From Salminus brasiliensis (Eukaryota > Chordata > Actinopteri > Characiformes > Bryconidae), in NCBI RefSeq assembly GCF_030463535.1, contig NC_132900.1:29214721-29278720 (forward strand): a stretch of DNA of 64,000 nucleotides. Direction: 5' to 3'. Both the position numbers and the translations under genes were made by a program. The notes beneath the pieces were generated by a model, which was not told where the DNA came from, searched no databases, and was given only the letters and a program-made list of their open reading frames with translations. Shown in pieces: positions 34,771 through 46,563 of the stretch. Each line of letters starts with the position of its first letter. The stretch's first letter is position 1.

Positions 34771-37292
34771 CTATGGAGGCAGAGCGACAGCTTTTAGTAC
34801 TACAGAAGAACCTTGGCACGTGAGCAGGTGTTTAATGGTGGAGTGGAGACCGAGCTCACCTGGCACTCATGGGGTTTCTCTCCTGTGTGGACCAGGTAGT
34901 GCTTCTGCAGGTGGGCCAGCTGGGTGAAGCCTTTATTGCAGGTCTGACACTTGAAAGGGCGCTCGCCACTGTGGACACGCAGGTGCACCTGAGAACAGAG
35001 CGGGGGGTAGAAGTTAGATACAGAGCACCATTCATAGATGGACGTTCATGACTGGAGGCATATGTATATGTAAGGACTGGACAGAGGAGAGCAGCTGAGG
35101 GACTCCTTTTACCTTAAGATTGGAAAGCTGCCCAAAGGTCTTGCTGCATACGTTGCACTCGTACTTGATCTTGCCATTCTGCTTCTTCAGAGGGTACGGC
35201 AGGGTCTTGTAGCCTGCTGGGCCTCGCTTCATCTTGCTGAGATTGATGACCTCGTCCTCTGAACGTCCAGCGCTCGGTTGGGCTGAGGTAGGGTTAGCAG
35301 GCTGCTGGTCGGGGGAGGCCGCGCAGCCAGCCGTGGGAGAACCGCTGGATGGGACGTGAGGGTGTCCATGCAGGGGTTTGTCCTTCGGGGTTGTTGCTTG
35401 AGGGAAGGCACTCTTGGGGGGCTGGATCAGCAGTTCCCTGTATGGCGGCAGCAGGAAATGCCGGCCTCCCTCTGGGGGGAGCATGGCTGAGGGGTGGGGC
35501 ATGTGTGGAGGCAGTAAGCCGTTGATGAAAGGGTACATGCGGGGGAACACGCTCCCCACTGGAGGAGCGCCGTTCATAGAGTAGTGGGTCAGGAGGTAAT
35601 GTGGGTTGGGGTAGAAGGAGGAGATGGGAGCAGGTGGGGAGTAGCCTGGGTACTGGCCCAAGCTGCCACTGTAGGGGAGGGCAGGCAAGTCTCTGGGATC
35701 CCGTGGTGCCGGACTGCTCTCGGGACTGGACTCTGGGCTGCTGCGCGCTGGCGGGCTGGGAGTCATCGAAGACTGTCCGAGCGAGCGAGTGGCAAAGCAG
35801 ATAGCTGGGCTGGCCTTCAAGAATTCTTCTCTGAGGTGATTGGGTTGGGGGCGAATGGGGTAAATGACGCGGGGGTAGATGGGTCGGTCGGGGCTGTATT
35901 GACAGCGGGGCCGTGTGGGCAGGGGCCTGGCTGGCGCCTTCCATGTGTCTTTCAGGATCTCTGAAACTGTGTATTCTCTCTTCACCGCTGGCATTTCTTC
36001 TGATACCTGCTGCTTCGCCTCCGCCAGACTCTGTTCTGTGGACACATGGTACAACGGCACATTAGACTCAACAACTTCCTCAACAACAGAGATGAAATCA
36101 CTGACCCAGCATTCCCCAACAGTCCCAGCGGCTCTCACATCTACTTTACGGTTCTCCGTCGGCCCTACGATATTACAAAATGGGCTTGCCCCCTTTTTTT
36201 TCTGTGAACTGAGAGGAGATCCTAATGGGCTCCTCCCCAGACCACTGGCTTCTGGCTACAGGAGATCCATTGTTGCACAGCACATAGATCTTCTCAAGCC
36301 AAGGAGGTTCAGAACACAAAGCAGCCTAGCCTAGCGGTTCAATTAGGGGCGACAGTTTGACAGATTGTCCTGAGCTAGGGTCTGCAGACAGGATGTGAGG
36401 CATGACAGCAGACCCTGGTCAGGGTGGTGGAGTGGGGTGGATTCTGCTCAGAGCACTGATACTATCTAATGGATGTGGCAGCAGATGATTGAAAGTTTCC
36501 TCCTAATAGGCATCCACAAAGCCCCTGACTCCATTCACTGCACACTCCTTCACACTCCTTCAAGACGGCTCAAAACGAAGTGAACTTGGAAGCAGCTCTC
36601 TTAACACCCCTTCTGGAACTAGAGCGTCGGACAGAAGGAGAATAAGAGAGATTCTCTGATCTTCTGAGGGTTTGAGTTCCATCGCCCTTATTGCCCCTAT
36701 GATGACCGAAGGTCTTGATGAGGTCAGATTTACGTGTCACGTGGTTTTCTCTGATCTCCCTTTCTGCAGCTCTCCTCTTAAAAGAAGAAACTTTAAAAGA
36801 AGATGTAAATAATCAAAATCGCTTCCTGCTTCCTTTCCTGTGACCTGGGTTGAGTCTCTCTCTCTCTGGGCTTGTGTGTGTGTGTGTGTGTGTTTGTGTG
36901 TGTGTATGTGTTAGCAAGAGGAGTATTTTCCTAAAGATCTTCCTATCACTCCGGCCCCCATCCCTCTGCTCCAGCAGCAACATGTAAACACAGTTAGAAG
37001 TTATCGGTATCAACCCCCCCCCCCCCACACACACACACACACACCCACCCCCACCCCTCCCTCCCAAGCCCCTTCCAGAGATAGCGCCAGTCCCAGAGAG
37101 CTTGTGCAAAACAAACAGCCAGCGATCTCGCAGATATCAATCTGTCAGCGCGGCCCTGCCGCCAGGAAGTTCAAGTAGTCAATGGAGCAGCTTTCCCCCT
37201 CCCTCACTCCCTCTCTGTAGCCCTCTCTTTTAAAGTGCCAAATAAATTAAGGAGTCGTGCCAAAGACCTGTCCACGCCTCCCCAGGCATGTC

Positions 37293-37327
<35 letters not shown>

Positions 37328-37816
37328 CTGACGACTCAATGGTCCTTAAAAGCCAACCCAGACTGAAGCCTTCGAGTTTTCACCTCGGAAAGCAGAAGAG
37401 GTCCGGTGAACCAAGCGCTTAGCCTGCCTAAGCTTTTCTAAATCAGTCCCATGTGGGAGGCCCTGCCAGTCATCTCAGCCCATTCCATTATACTGACTCA
37501 TTCGGTGCAGTGGCTGTAGGGCTGTTTGTGCTATGACTAGCCTTGGCTTGATGCGAGGTTTGAGCGAGACGGATAGAGAAGGAGGGCTGGTCCCACTCTC
37601 TCAGGTAGCAGGTAGAAGCTTGGGTGTCAGCTGTGGGTCAGGAGGCCTAATTATAGGCTACCATTTGTGCGCGAGTGCATGTGGAGCGCAGGGGGCCGAG
37701 GCAACAGCATCCCACGCAGCCTGAGGGCATGCGCATGGCTCAGGGGAGCGGAGACGCTAAGGCTGGTCCGTTCCCGCCACACCTGAGTATTGTCTGCTTC
37801 CTCCTCTGTGGCGCTC

Positions 37817-37849
<33 letters not shown>

Positions 37850-39073
37850 TACGACACAAAGGGTTTCACTTTGAGACCTTTATTACCGGTTGAGCAATAA
37901 CAGATTGAGCGTGTAGAGCAAGCTTTCATGTTGAAAGAGTGTCTTTAAGTGCAGATGACTGTGGCATCACACCTCCCCCTCCTGTGTAATTAGGTGCACA
38001 CACACACACACACACACATTACTAGGCCTGAACAGGAACATGACGTAGAACGCCAGACGAAAACACAAGTGGCGATTGGAGCGGTGCAAGGAATCCCGAT
38101 CCTCTGATGAAAGGGGGAAGAGCGTGTTCTGTTGGCATGATAATAACAGACTCTGTCCTTGAAGTGAAGACAGCACACTTCCCCTGGACTTTATCTAAAG
38201 TAACGAATGGCCAGGGAAACAACTACCTGCCTGTTGTCACACTCAGACACACACACACACACCCTTCCAGGTATAATACTGTATAAGGTGTACCCTTATA
38301 CGGTATGAAAGAGACAAAGAGCGCAAACAAATGAAATGCACTCCAGACTTCCCTGGAAGGTTTTCATTGGTTGTACAGTACAATGCAGTGCTCGCTATGC
38401 TAATTAGCGGGTTCAAGCTCCCGCCGGGTGTGAGCTACGTTAGCCGTCTACGCTAGCCGCCTCTTGAGCCTCAACTCCGGTGAAGAGAAGCTTAGAAGTA
38501 TTTGTTCTTTTCCCTTTTTCTCATTTTTTCTACTTACTGAGCTTTTTCATCATGAGCTCCCCCGAGGGAGGGTAGTGGAGTCGCCGGGCGAAGTCTGAGC
38601 AGTACCACACCAGCAGCTCCTGGTCAGCTGGGATGGCCTTCACCGTGTAGAAGTAGATGCTCGTGCCGTTCTGGCAGGCTGCTAGGTTCTGCTCCTCCTG
38701 CGAGTGGGCCGGGTTCACATAGCGCATCCAGTTGCTCTTCTCCTCGTCCAGGCCGTCCACGAAGTGACGGAACTCACCCTCTGCGTAGATCTGGCAACAG
38801 AGAACAGAGAACAGGCGGCATGTTTTAGCGATTTGATGAACACTGGGCCTACTGTGATGAAATGCAAAAGCTTTGCATTCTGGGACACACTCGTAATCAT
38901 TACATCGTCTCGCCACCTTCTCCATTCACCGCTCGCCCTCGAGACTGACAGACAGACAAGTGGGAGATACTGAAGCGTACAGTCTCTTTATAAAGCAGCG
39001 CGCTTGACTCAGCTTGCACGCCCCCACCGGTACTCGTACTCTCATATTGAATCTGCATGTCTTCTCTCCATTA

Positions 39074-39118
<45 letters not shown>

Positions 39119-42100
39119 ACACACACTCTCGGGGTTATGAAGTGGAACAGATTTTTTTTTGGTTGTTTTGGGCTAGTTCTTAAGGTTAGCGAGTCTTGTT
39201 TACACTAACCTGCCCATTTCCAGGAACGCTTGACGTCATGACGTCACCGGGCCCCGTGTGAGGCTTCCCTCAGTTCTGTGACACCAGCGCTACTCGTTTT
39301 ACTGTACCCGTCCCACAACCCCTCCCCACCCCACGTCAGCCTCATCTCAGTACTGCTCTGATCTCCTCCTCGAAGGGTAGGACAGAACCGCCAATATCAG
39401 CAGCCGCGGACTGTTCTCCTGGGGGTTCAGCCCATCATGTCGTTTCTGAGAAGACCTTCTCAACCTTCCCAGTAATAATACTAAAAAATTGATCTGGCTG
39501 GAAAGGGAGATTTCCAGGTGGTCTTTGGGTGGGTGGTGACCACTGCTGTTGCTGCGGTCTTCTTTTTTTGGGTGTGAATTCTGTGAATCCTAAAACACCT
39601 ACAAACCAAAATAACCTGCCAAAGATTTTTTCGCCGTCATGGTTCGGCTTGTGATCGAAGTGACTTGGCACTTTCCCCATGACGACAGCTGCAGACAGCA
39701 AACAGCTGAAAGCCACAGACAGGGGAAGAGAGAGCTGAAGCTGCATAGGCCTTACTGGCAGCTCGGTTAAGCTTTCCACACCGTAGCCAGATCTACAGTC
39801 AGCGCTCAAGCTAAAGGCCACCTGACTGCCTGAATGACCCACCCCGCACCCTCGAAGCCTCAGAGATGTCGGGTCTGAGAGTTGCCAAGTCATTTGGCTC
39901 CCCTTTCGACATTCAGGAGCAGCACAGTCAAAACAAGATCACGCAAGATGAAACAAAAACGTTCACTCTCTGTCAGCCAGGCCGCCGACGCAAGCACTGT
40001 GGTTCCCAAAACACTAGACCCTTACTCAGCGCTTTTCTCTTTTCTTTTTTTTTTTTTCTCTCTGCTAGCGCTGTGATGTCACGCAGGAAGTAAGTCAGTG
40101 GAACAGGAAGTGACCCGCTGTTTCTTTTCTCTCTCTCTCTCTCTCTCTCTTTTTATTTTTTTTATTTAAGCTTCATTTTTTGCTACCCTGCGAGAAAATA
40201 ACCAGACTCACCCTCCAGAAGTACTTCCTGTTGGCATCTTTGGGGACGTTCTCAGCAGTGTATTTCTCTCCCACTAGAGGGCCGAAGCGAGTGCCTTTGG
40301 GGATGTACTCTCTGCTCACTACGCCGATTACCTAGAAGGGGGGAAAGGAAAGAAAAAAAAAGCCCTTGTTATGTCGAGACGTAATCCAGCAACTTCGTTA
40401 CCCTCAGTGCTACGTTCCATCATGTCATCATCATCATCATCATGAGGCCGTGGCTGCTGGGGTGATTTACGGGCAGCTTTACCAGGCATTTATGAGAAAA
40501 GATGACAACAATTAAAGTGAAGCCGAATCTCGATCTCATCTGATAACCTGTGAGAAAGTGAGAGCGGCTGACTAAGAGCAGGGGAGGCAGTGGAAGGCTG
40601 TGGAAGGAGGTCAGGTAAGCTCGAGACTCCAGGCTTTCTCGTTTAGCATTCGCACCTGGAGAGATTTGAGCCTCATTCTGGGGTCAGGGGTCTGCAAAGG
40701 TCCCAGCCAGACCCGAGAAGGAGGAGAAGAAGAAGAAGAAGAAGAAGAAGAATAAGGAGGAGGAGGAGAAGACTCTGTTCGCCCCGTCTCACCTCTCATT
40801 AAGCACCTAGACCCTCCCTCCTGTCCTCATTACCAAGCTGCCCACCCCACCACATCAAACGCCACTGTAGGCCTAAAGCACAAACCCACACCTACGATTA
40901 CAGCACGCTTCTTCCTTTGAGGTAAACGGCATCAGAAGAAGAAAAGCCCCAGAGGTGGAGAGGAACGCTGCTGTCTGGGCCGTCGGATTACAGCCAGCGA
41001 ACTTCAATCTAATCTCCCCGGCCAAGATCCGCTCTCTTCTTCATCTCCTCCTCCTCCTTCTTCATCTTCATCCCCCACCACCTCTACCTTTCTTCCACCT
41101 TTCTTACCCCCCCACCTCCAAACACACAAACAGTTGTCTGTCTGGATAAAGAGGTCGGAAATCCCCCTCCCCTGCTCCGCCTTCCGAACCTACAACAGAG
41201 CGCCGTCTCGTTTGGGAGATTAAGGGTCTTTTTTTGATAACTCATTACCAGAGATTTGCCGTTGCTTCCTAGCTCCCTCCGTGCCAAGACGGCCCTCCAC
41301 ATCGTCTCCACTTCCACGCGGCCTTTCTTCCTCCCTCTCCCTCTCTCTCACTCGCTCTCTTGCGCGCTTTCTCGCTCGCTCTAGCTCTCTGGACATTGTT
41401 AAGCACTCACAGGCGTTTTCATCAGCTGAGAAATTGATCATCTCTCTGATTCTTTCTCAGTTTTGTTTTTGATCCTCAAGGAAGTGATAAGACGAAAGAG
41501 AGGCGAGTGATGAGAAAATCTATGCCACTGATATAGGGGACGGTTTAAAGGCCCTCCTTCGCTAAAATCAAGGGGACGTTTGCTCACCTTCCACAGACAT
41601 CACTGTCTGTCCCAGATAGGGGAGTGTTTGATGTGACGGGAGGTCATTTAAATTTTTTTTTTTTTTTTTATTTTTTTTTTTTTTGGCCTGTGCTCTTGCG
41701 CCGATGGAAGTTCTTGTCCGCAGCGCAGATAAAGAAGATTAATTACGGCGGGATTTCAGCAGGAGTGGCTTTACAGAGATGTCATAAACGCAAATCACTC
41801 TCTCCCTCGAGAGGAAGGCGCTCTTATCTGTAGATAGGTCACTTTTTAAGACTAGAAACTGTTGACCAGTCCTCTTTATGAAGGTCCAGTCTTGGTGAAG
41901 AGTTCCCCCAGTGTAAAGAGCGGGTGACCTGTTCTCATGATGCCGGCCATTTCCTTTCCTGAAGGCTCGCTTGGTCAGGCCTTGGCGTCGCACTAACAAT
42001 AGGCACACTCACTGCTGGAGGATTTTACGAGCAGATGGCATATACAGTATCACGCATGAATCCAACACCACAAACCCAAACACCATCCTGCAGGCCATGA

Positions 42101-42160
42101 GTTCCTCAGTCTACGAGTGCGTGAGCCAGCGTTGAGTCACACCACTGTGTGTATGTGCAT

Positions 42161-42218
<58 letters not shown>

Positions 42219-42473
42219 AAAGAGCAGGAAAGGAGGGAGCCGTACCTCTTTGGAGTCGGACGAGTGCCTGAAGGCCAGGTTCCTCGGGAGCGAAGCCTGG
42301 GCCCTTGTCAGCTCTGGCTTGTCTACTGGGCCTTCCCACGTGTGGTCCTTCACTATGTAGGTGCATTTCTCTTCAAACTCTGCTTCCGTCCACTTGGACA
42401 TGTCTGCATCCTCCACGTCCATTTTCGGGTCCACCTGGTCTGCGGTGTGGGGAGCCTCCTCAGTGGTCAACAT
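34210..42473 (-). CDS. prdm1: prdm1 (Blimp-1), PR-domain zinc-finger repressor
   Basis: A transcriptional repressor that drives plasma-cell differentiation and, in fish embryos, slow-muscle, neural-crest and sensory-neuron fates. Six exons (42246-42473, 40212-40331, 38538-38790, 35113-36035, 34860-34988, 34210-34770) splice in phase into about 737 aa from the ATG at 42473; human PRDM1 is 825 aa. In order: an acidic N-terminus ([20 protein letters not shown]), the PR domain (about 75-200; [41 protein letters not shown]), a proline/serine-rich region (about 205-470), then five zinc fingers starting at [17 protein letters not shown]. The last finger has a CCHC-type ending. An acidic tail follows. 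It converges on atg5, as in mammals. The linked atg5 suggests the prdm1a-type paralogue. A 17-codon N-terminal extension through an upstream exon is possible. Confidence 0.96.
34860..34988 (-). CDS. prdm1: prdm1 exon: zinc fingers 1 end-2-3 start
   Basis: Exactly 129 nt, phase 0 at both ends. It encodes [34 protein letters not shown] and TGEKPHECQ, practically identical to human. The donor GTGAGC lies below 34860. Confidence 0.96.
35113..36035 (-). CDS. prdm1: prdm1 large exon: Pro/Ser-rich region and zinc finger 1 start
   Basis: The acceptor TGTCCACAG ends at 36036. Two bases complete a split lysine codon, then it encodes [21 protein letters not shown] long low-conservation region follows, with [39 protein letters not shown] and [20 protein letters not shown]. 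It ends in conserved [20 protein letters not shown] and [14 protein letters not shown] at donor GTAAAA. This region recruits co-repressors in mammals. Confidence 0.95.
36036..38537 (-). other. prdm1: prdm1 intron
   Basis: Non-coding. It contains GT/CA microsatellites (about 36877-36909, 37023-37044, 37296-37324, 37997-38018, 38250-38263) and a CT run (37816-37840). No other gene is seen. Confidence 0.75.
38538..38790 (-). CDS. prdm1: prdm1 exon: second half of PR domain
   Basis: The acceptor TTGCCAG precedes 38790 and the donor GTAAGT follows 38538. It encodes [60 protein letters not shown] and [20 protein letters not shown], matching the human PR domain. Confidence 0.96.
38791..40211 (-). 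other. prdm1: prdm1 intron with double CRE
   Basis: Non-coding, 1.4 kb. It has CT and CA runs at 39078-39126, a perfect tandem CRE palindrome at 39231-39246, and a T-rich/CT tract beside the next exon (40130-40170). Confidence 0.75.
39231..39246. promoter_or_regulatory. two abutting CRE/ATF sites
   Basis: The sequence TGACGTCATGACGTCA is two perfect 8-bp CREs placed end to end, and the whole 16 bp is itself palindromic. CREB/ATF and Jun/ATF dimers bind such sites. PRDM1 is a known AP-1 target in mammalian lymphocytes, so a role as an intronic enhancer is inferred. Confidence 0.55.
40212..40331 (-). CDS. prdm1: prdm1 exon: first half of PR domain
   Basis: 120 nt, phase 0 at both ends, encoding [20 protein letters not shown] then [20 protein letters not shown]. 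The acceptor CTTCTAG lies at 40332-40338 and the donor GTGAGT below 40212. Confidence 0.96.
40332..42245 (-). other. prdm1: prdm1 intron
   Basis: Non-coding, 1.9 kb. It contains CAT (40424-40442) and AAG (40724-40752) repeats, T-rich tracts (41653-41684), and the (GT)n run next to the exon 2 donor. No other gene is seen. Confidence 0.75.
42165..42217. repeat. (GT)n microsatellite beside prdm1 exon 2 donor
   Basis: About 26 units. In the prdm1 transcript it is a CA repeat starting about 29 nt inside the intron. Confidence 0.97.
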
Positions 42474-42496
42474 GACAGAGCTATGCTGAGAGGCGG
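42246..42496 (-). CDS. prdm1: prdm1 exon 2 with likely or internal start codon
   Basis: The exon runs from acceptor TGTAACTCAG (just above 42496) to donor GTACGG (below 42246). From ATG 42473 it reads [17 protein letters not shown], then [20 protein letters not shown], and ends [17 protein letters not shown]. The eight codons upstream of this ATG are open (AASQHSSV), so translation may begin in an upstream exon. The polypyrimidine tract upstream is a CT microsatellite (42503-42547). Confidence 0.88.
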
Positions 42497-42983
42497 CCTG
42501 AGTTACAGAGCGAGAGAGAGAGAGAGCGAGAGAGAGAGAGAGAGAGAGGGTGGGGGGGGAAGAAAGTTAATGGACGCCCTTTTTTTTAGTAGCTTTAAAC
42601 ATCATGAGGGCTTAAGACTGCTGGTTCTGGAGACTGGGGGGGTCGGTAAAGCTTAAAGCAGCGCTCTGGAAATGAATAGGAAACTCATAGGACACTCATA
42701 GGAAAAGTCAATTCATCTATTATTCATTAGTAACGGAAGCCTAATGAAATGGAAACTCATGCCAGAGTTAACTAGAAAAATAGAAATCACGCAGAGATCA
42801 GCCTTCGGACGCCCCCTCGCTCAGTTTTGGCATCCCGTACCAATCTCACAAACCGACACAGTGCTCAAATCCAGCCTGAAGCCTGAAGCTCCTTCTCCAG
42901 CCACAGCCAGAAGGTCAGGAGGCACAGCCGTGCCACTACCTCAGTCTACCTCTGTCTACCTCCACCTCCGCCTTCCCTTTCTC

Positions 42984-43019
<36 letters not shown>

Positions 43020-44375
43020 CTTCCCTATCCGCACTGCTGATTTCCTCCCTCCTTGTCCTTCTGGACAAAAAAGGCGCAAACAGGGACCAGCGGAGGAAGG
43101 AAGTGCCGTCTGTGTCTGAATGGAGCTAAAATTGGAAGCTGAGTTGTAGAGCAACACACTCTGTAAACTCAGGCAATAACCGTGTTGAGAGAGAGAGAGA
43201 GAGAGTGTGTGTGTGTGTGTGTGTGTGAGAACAAAAGGGAAAGAATCACAACTTTTTCCATAGGGGGGCCACGGCAGCGCAAACAATCTTCAAACACTTC
43301 CCACCCAGGATTGTCTCACAAACAGTCCGAGCCCCGAGACCGAGGCTGGACCCTGGAGCGTTAGGACCACCATCTCAAATTCCACTACATTCATTCAAAG
43401 TTAGTAAGTTTTATTATTAAAAATACATTTATTATTAAGCTTTTATACAAAATATTAATATTTCACAGCTTCTTTCACTTGTTTAGTTTGATTCTCTTCA
43501 GCTTTTTGAATTTTTGAGCAAATCAACAAATGAGAACGGTCCAGATTTCGGTCAGTGCTCATTTAATGCCTGTATTCCTCTATTGCTGAATCCAGCAGAC
43601 TGTTTCCATTATATGAGTTAAGAGATGACAAAATACTGCAAGCTGGCTTTTAATTCGCTGTGTAGGACAGCTGCAAGACCCCAACTAATACTGAAACCGA
43701 GAAACCGAACATGAACAAACTGGGCAACCGTATAACCAGTAACGCTTAAGGCTGAATGAGAAAATTAAATTAAAGAGTTAAAGCTTTAAAGAATTAGGAA
43801 TTTGAGTTAGAAACTGAAGCAGTACAAAAACCGAAGACTGAAGACTGAAAAATGTTATTTCTGAAATTACTTCTTGATAAAAATATATATATATTTTCAT
43901 TTTTTAGTTGCTTGTTGCTTGGATTCAAATTAAGTTTCTTTCCATTTTAAATGTAAAGAATTTTTCCAGTTTCACAGCTTAAAGACAAAACGTACATTTT
44001 CTGATTTTCCACATTTATATGTCCCACCAGCCAACCAAACCGACAATTTTTCAATTTGCAAATTCTCCAAAAATATAAATATCATTTTAGATTTGCTGCC
44101 ATTAAAACAAAAAACACCAAATAAATATTTTTAAAGAAATGCATTACATTAAAATCCTATAGATGCACCTAATTTTGTGACATTTTAACTAAAAACACAA
44201 TCAAGTTACCAAATCCAACCCGACAGAGCAACCAGCCAATAAACACACATGTAAAAACCCTCTCTCCTTTTTTTTTAAGGCACTTTTCCCCCCCCAAATA
44301 AACCAAAAACTCCAAACTCCCAATCAAAGCAGCTCAAAAAGCTCCAAAGTGTTTAAGCAGATAATTCTCACTCAC
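42497..44375 (-). other. prdm1 first intron or 5' region
   Basis: Non-coding DNA with CT (42977-43016) and GA/GT (43184-43227) runs, and AT-rich sequence at 43380-44250. It is an intron if the 44376-44402 exon is real. Confidence 0.5.
42503..42547. repeat. (GA)n run at prdm1 exon 2 acceptor
   Basis: Interrupted GA units on the + strand. On the prdm1 strand they form the CT-rich polypyrimidine tract just upstream of the acceptor. Confidence 0.9.
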
Positions 44376-44402
44376 CGACAGACTTTGGTTCCAGCCACAC
44401 AT
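44376..44402 (-). CDS. prdm1: possible prdm1 first coding exon (MCGWNQSLS)
   Basis: On the minus strand, ATG 44402 opens nine codons (MCGWNQSLS) ending exactly at a strong donor GTGAGTGAG. Its phase (0) matches exon 2, giving [20 protein letters not shown]. Human PRDM1 also has an extra N-terminal stretch before the MDMEDADM-like segment, though not this sequence. The splice match is seen; use in transcripts is inferred. Confidence 0.4.
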
Positions 44403-44764
44403 AGAGCCGTCTGATCTCTCCCTCGCCTGTGTGTGTGTGTGTGAGTGAGAGAGGGAGTGTGTATATGTGGGACAGGTGCAGATCGCCCCTCTCTCTCTCT
44501 CTCTCTCCTGTCCCACCGCTAGTCCAGATGGTGAGTGTGTGTGTCCTGTGAGCGTCTCTGGTTTGACTGACTGCCTGAGCGTGTGTCTTGTTGAAGGCAG
44601 TTAAAGGCCCCTCCCCTTATCCCTCCTCCTCCTCCTCTCTTTCTCTCTCGGCCTGTCTCGGCCCCACCCCTCAAAGAAATGACTCCTGCAGTCACTTTTT
44701 GCAATTACAGTTACTCTCCTGCTTCACTTATTTCTGTGTGACATGGATCTCTCTTACTTTTCTG

Positions 44765-44799
<35 letters not shown>

Positions 44800-46523
44800 T
44801 TTTTTATTTTGTCATTTTTTGCAGTTTTCAAAAAAAAAAAGAAATAAAAAAGTGCTTGGACCCCTTTAATCCATTCATTCTCCCACTGTCCCACTCAGCC
44901 CCACTGAAACCGAAGGAGAACTAACAGGCGCCAATCATTCTATCAGATAGAGTGAGATTAGATAGGGTGGGATAGGGTCTTGTTTGGAGAGGGGAGGGGT
45001 AAGTTGGAGTGGGGAGTGGGGGGGGTGGTGTTGGTGTTGATCCCCTTTCCTCTGACTCTCTTCCTGTGAAGGAAGGACATCCTGCAGCAGTGACTCAATA
45101 ACCTGTTGCTGTTTACTAAGAGCAGGACTGCAGATTGATGACCGCGTTTGTCCTCACACCTCCTCCTCCACCCCCCCCAAACTCCTCGCCGCTCTTCCCC
45201 AATCCTCTCCCTTTCCCCTCCTGGACCTAGACCTGGACCTGCACCCAGGCTCCACACACAAGCTGTAGAGGGCGCCGCTCCCTGCAAGAGGTCCTCTGGT
45301 GCCCTACTGTGAACCTCTGCACCCGTTGTGGATGTTAGTGTTGGGGTAGCTGGGGTAGATGGAGATGGGGTTGAGGAGGGTCGTCACTAATGATTAGGTC
45401 AGGAATAAAGGAATCTGTTGATTATTGTGAAGATTAACGATTATTATTATTTTTTTTAGTGATGAAGGCCACAAAGAGAATGGACGGGAGTGAGAAAACC
45501 AAGTGTAGACTTTTTAATAGATTTGTATTGATTTTTTTTTTTTTATTAATTGTAATTGTGTGTGTAAATCGATTAATCAGGACAGCCCTAACCACAACGC
45601 GTTAAAACCACATGGATGAATGAGCATCTGTGGATCAGATGAAGGCCTAGATTTTCTCAAAACACCCTAGAAAGTTCTAGACATGTTCCAAAAGTGCTGT
45701 AAAGGAATTTAATGATTGGTTAGAGAGCCATTTGCATATCATACCCAGTAAACCCAGTATTATCAAGGCCTAGATCACATCACTGGTTATTTATACACAC
45801 TGATTAAACAGTGAGAGCATGGCTCTGCTTTGAACGTTTCCTATAACCAGTACAATTATAGTAGCATGGTTGAATAAAACCAGGCTCTGTCATGCCCACG
45901 ACAAAAGATGAAAGCTTCAAAAAAAAAAAAAAAAAAATGCAGAGTAAAGCGCAAGTGGCAGACGTCGAGAATCTTCGGTGGTCTGCCACGGTCTCGCACC
46001 GCCCGCCGCAATAAGATTCCCCCACAGCAATGGATGCTTTTAAAAAAATACACACAAAAAAAAACAAGACAAATAAAAGGCTGGAAATCCCCTGTTCCCC
46101 CTCTTCTATCTATTGCTACACCACACACAGTGACATAAGTGTGTGTGGGTGAGGAGGAACGAGGAATAATGAGGAGGAGTAGCAGCAGCAGAGTAGAAGA
46201 AAACAAGCAGAAACGGAAGAAAACAGAAGAGCTGTAGGTCGGCTCAGAGTGACCTCGGCTGCGGCCAATCGAATGGGTGGACCTGGTTTACTTGGACATT
46301 AAAGATAAGAACCTTGTTTTTGGGTTCCTGAAACGCTGAGTTTTGGAGATGCTGAGTAACAACAGCAGTCACATACGAGATATACTATACCCTAGTCCAC
46401 CACCACCCCCCCCCCCAACCCTCCCCGTCACCCACCCAAATCCTACTGGTGACAAAGATCTAACCACATCACTTGCTGCTGCCTACTACTTCCTGGCAGC
46501 GGACGACCCATAAGAACCCCCCC

Positions 46524-46563
<40 letters not shown>

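Noticed and set aside
34204..34797. Long + strand ORF (197 codons) opposite the last prdm1 exon
   Set aside because: It is antisense to clearly conserved zinc-finger coding sequence; its valine/leucine-rich composition is a shadow of the prdm1 codons.
35294..35944. 216-codon minus-strand ORF in the large prdm1 exon
   Set aside because: It is an alternate frame of the proline-rich prdm1 region; the prdm1 frame matches the family on both sides.
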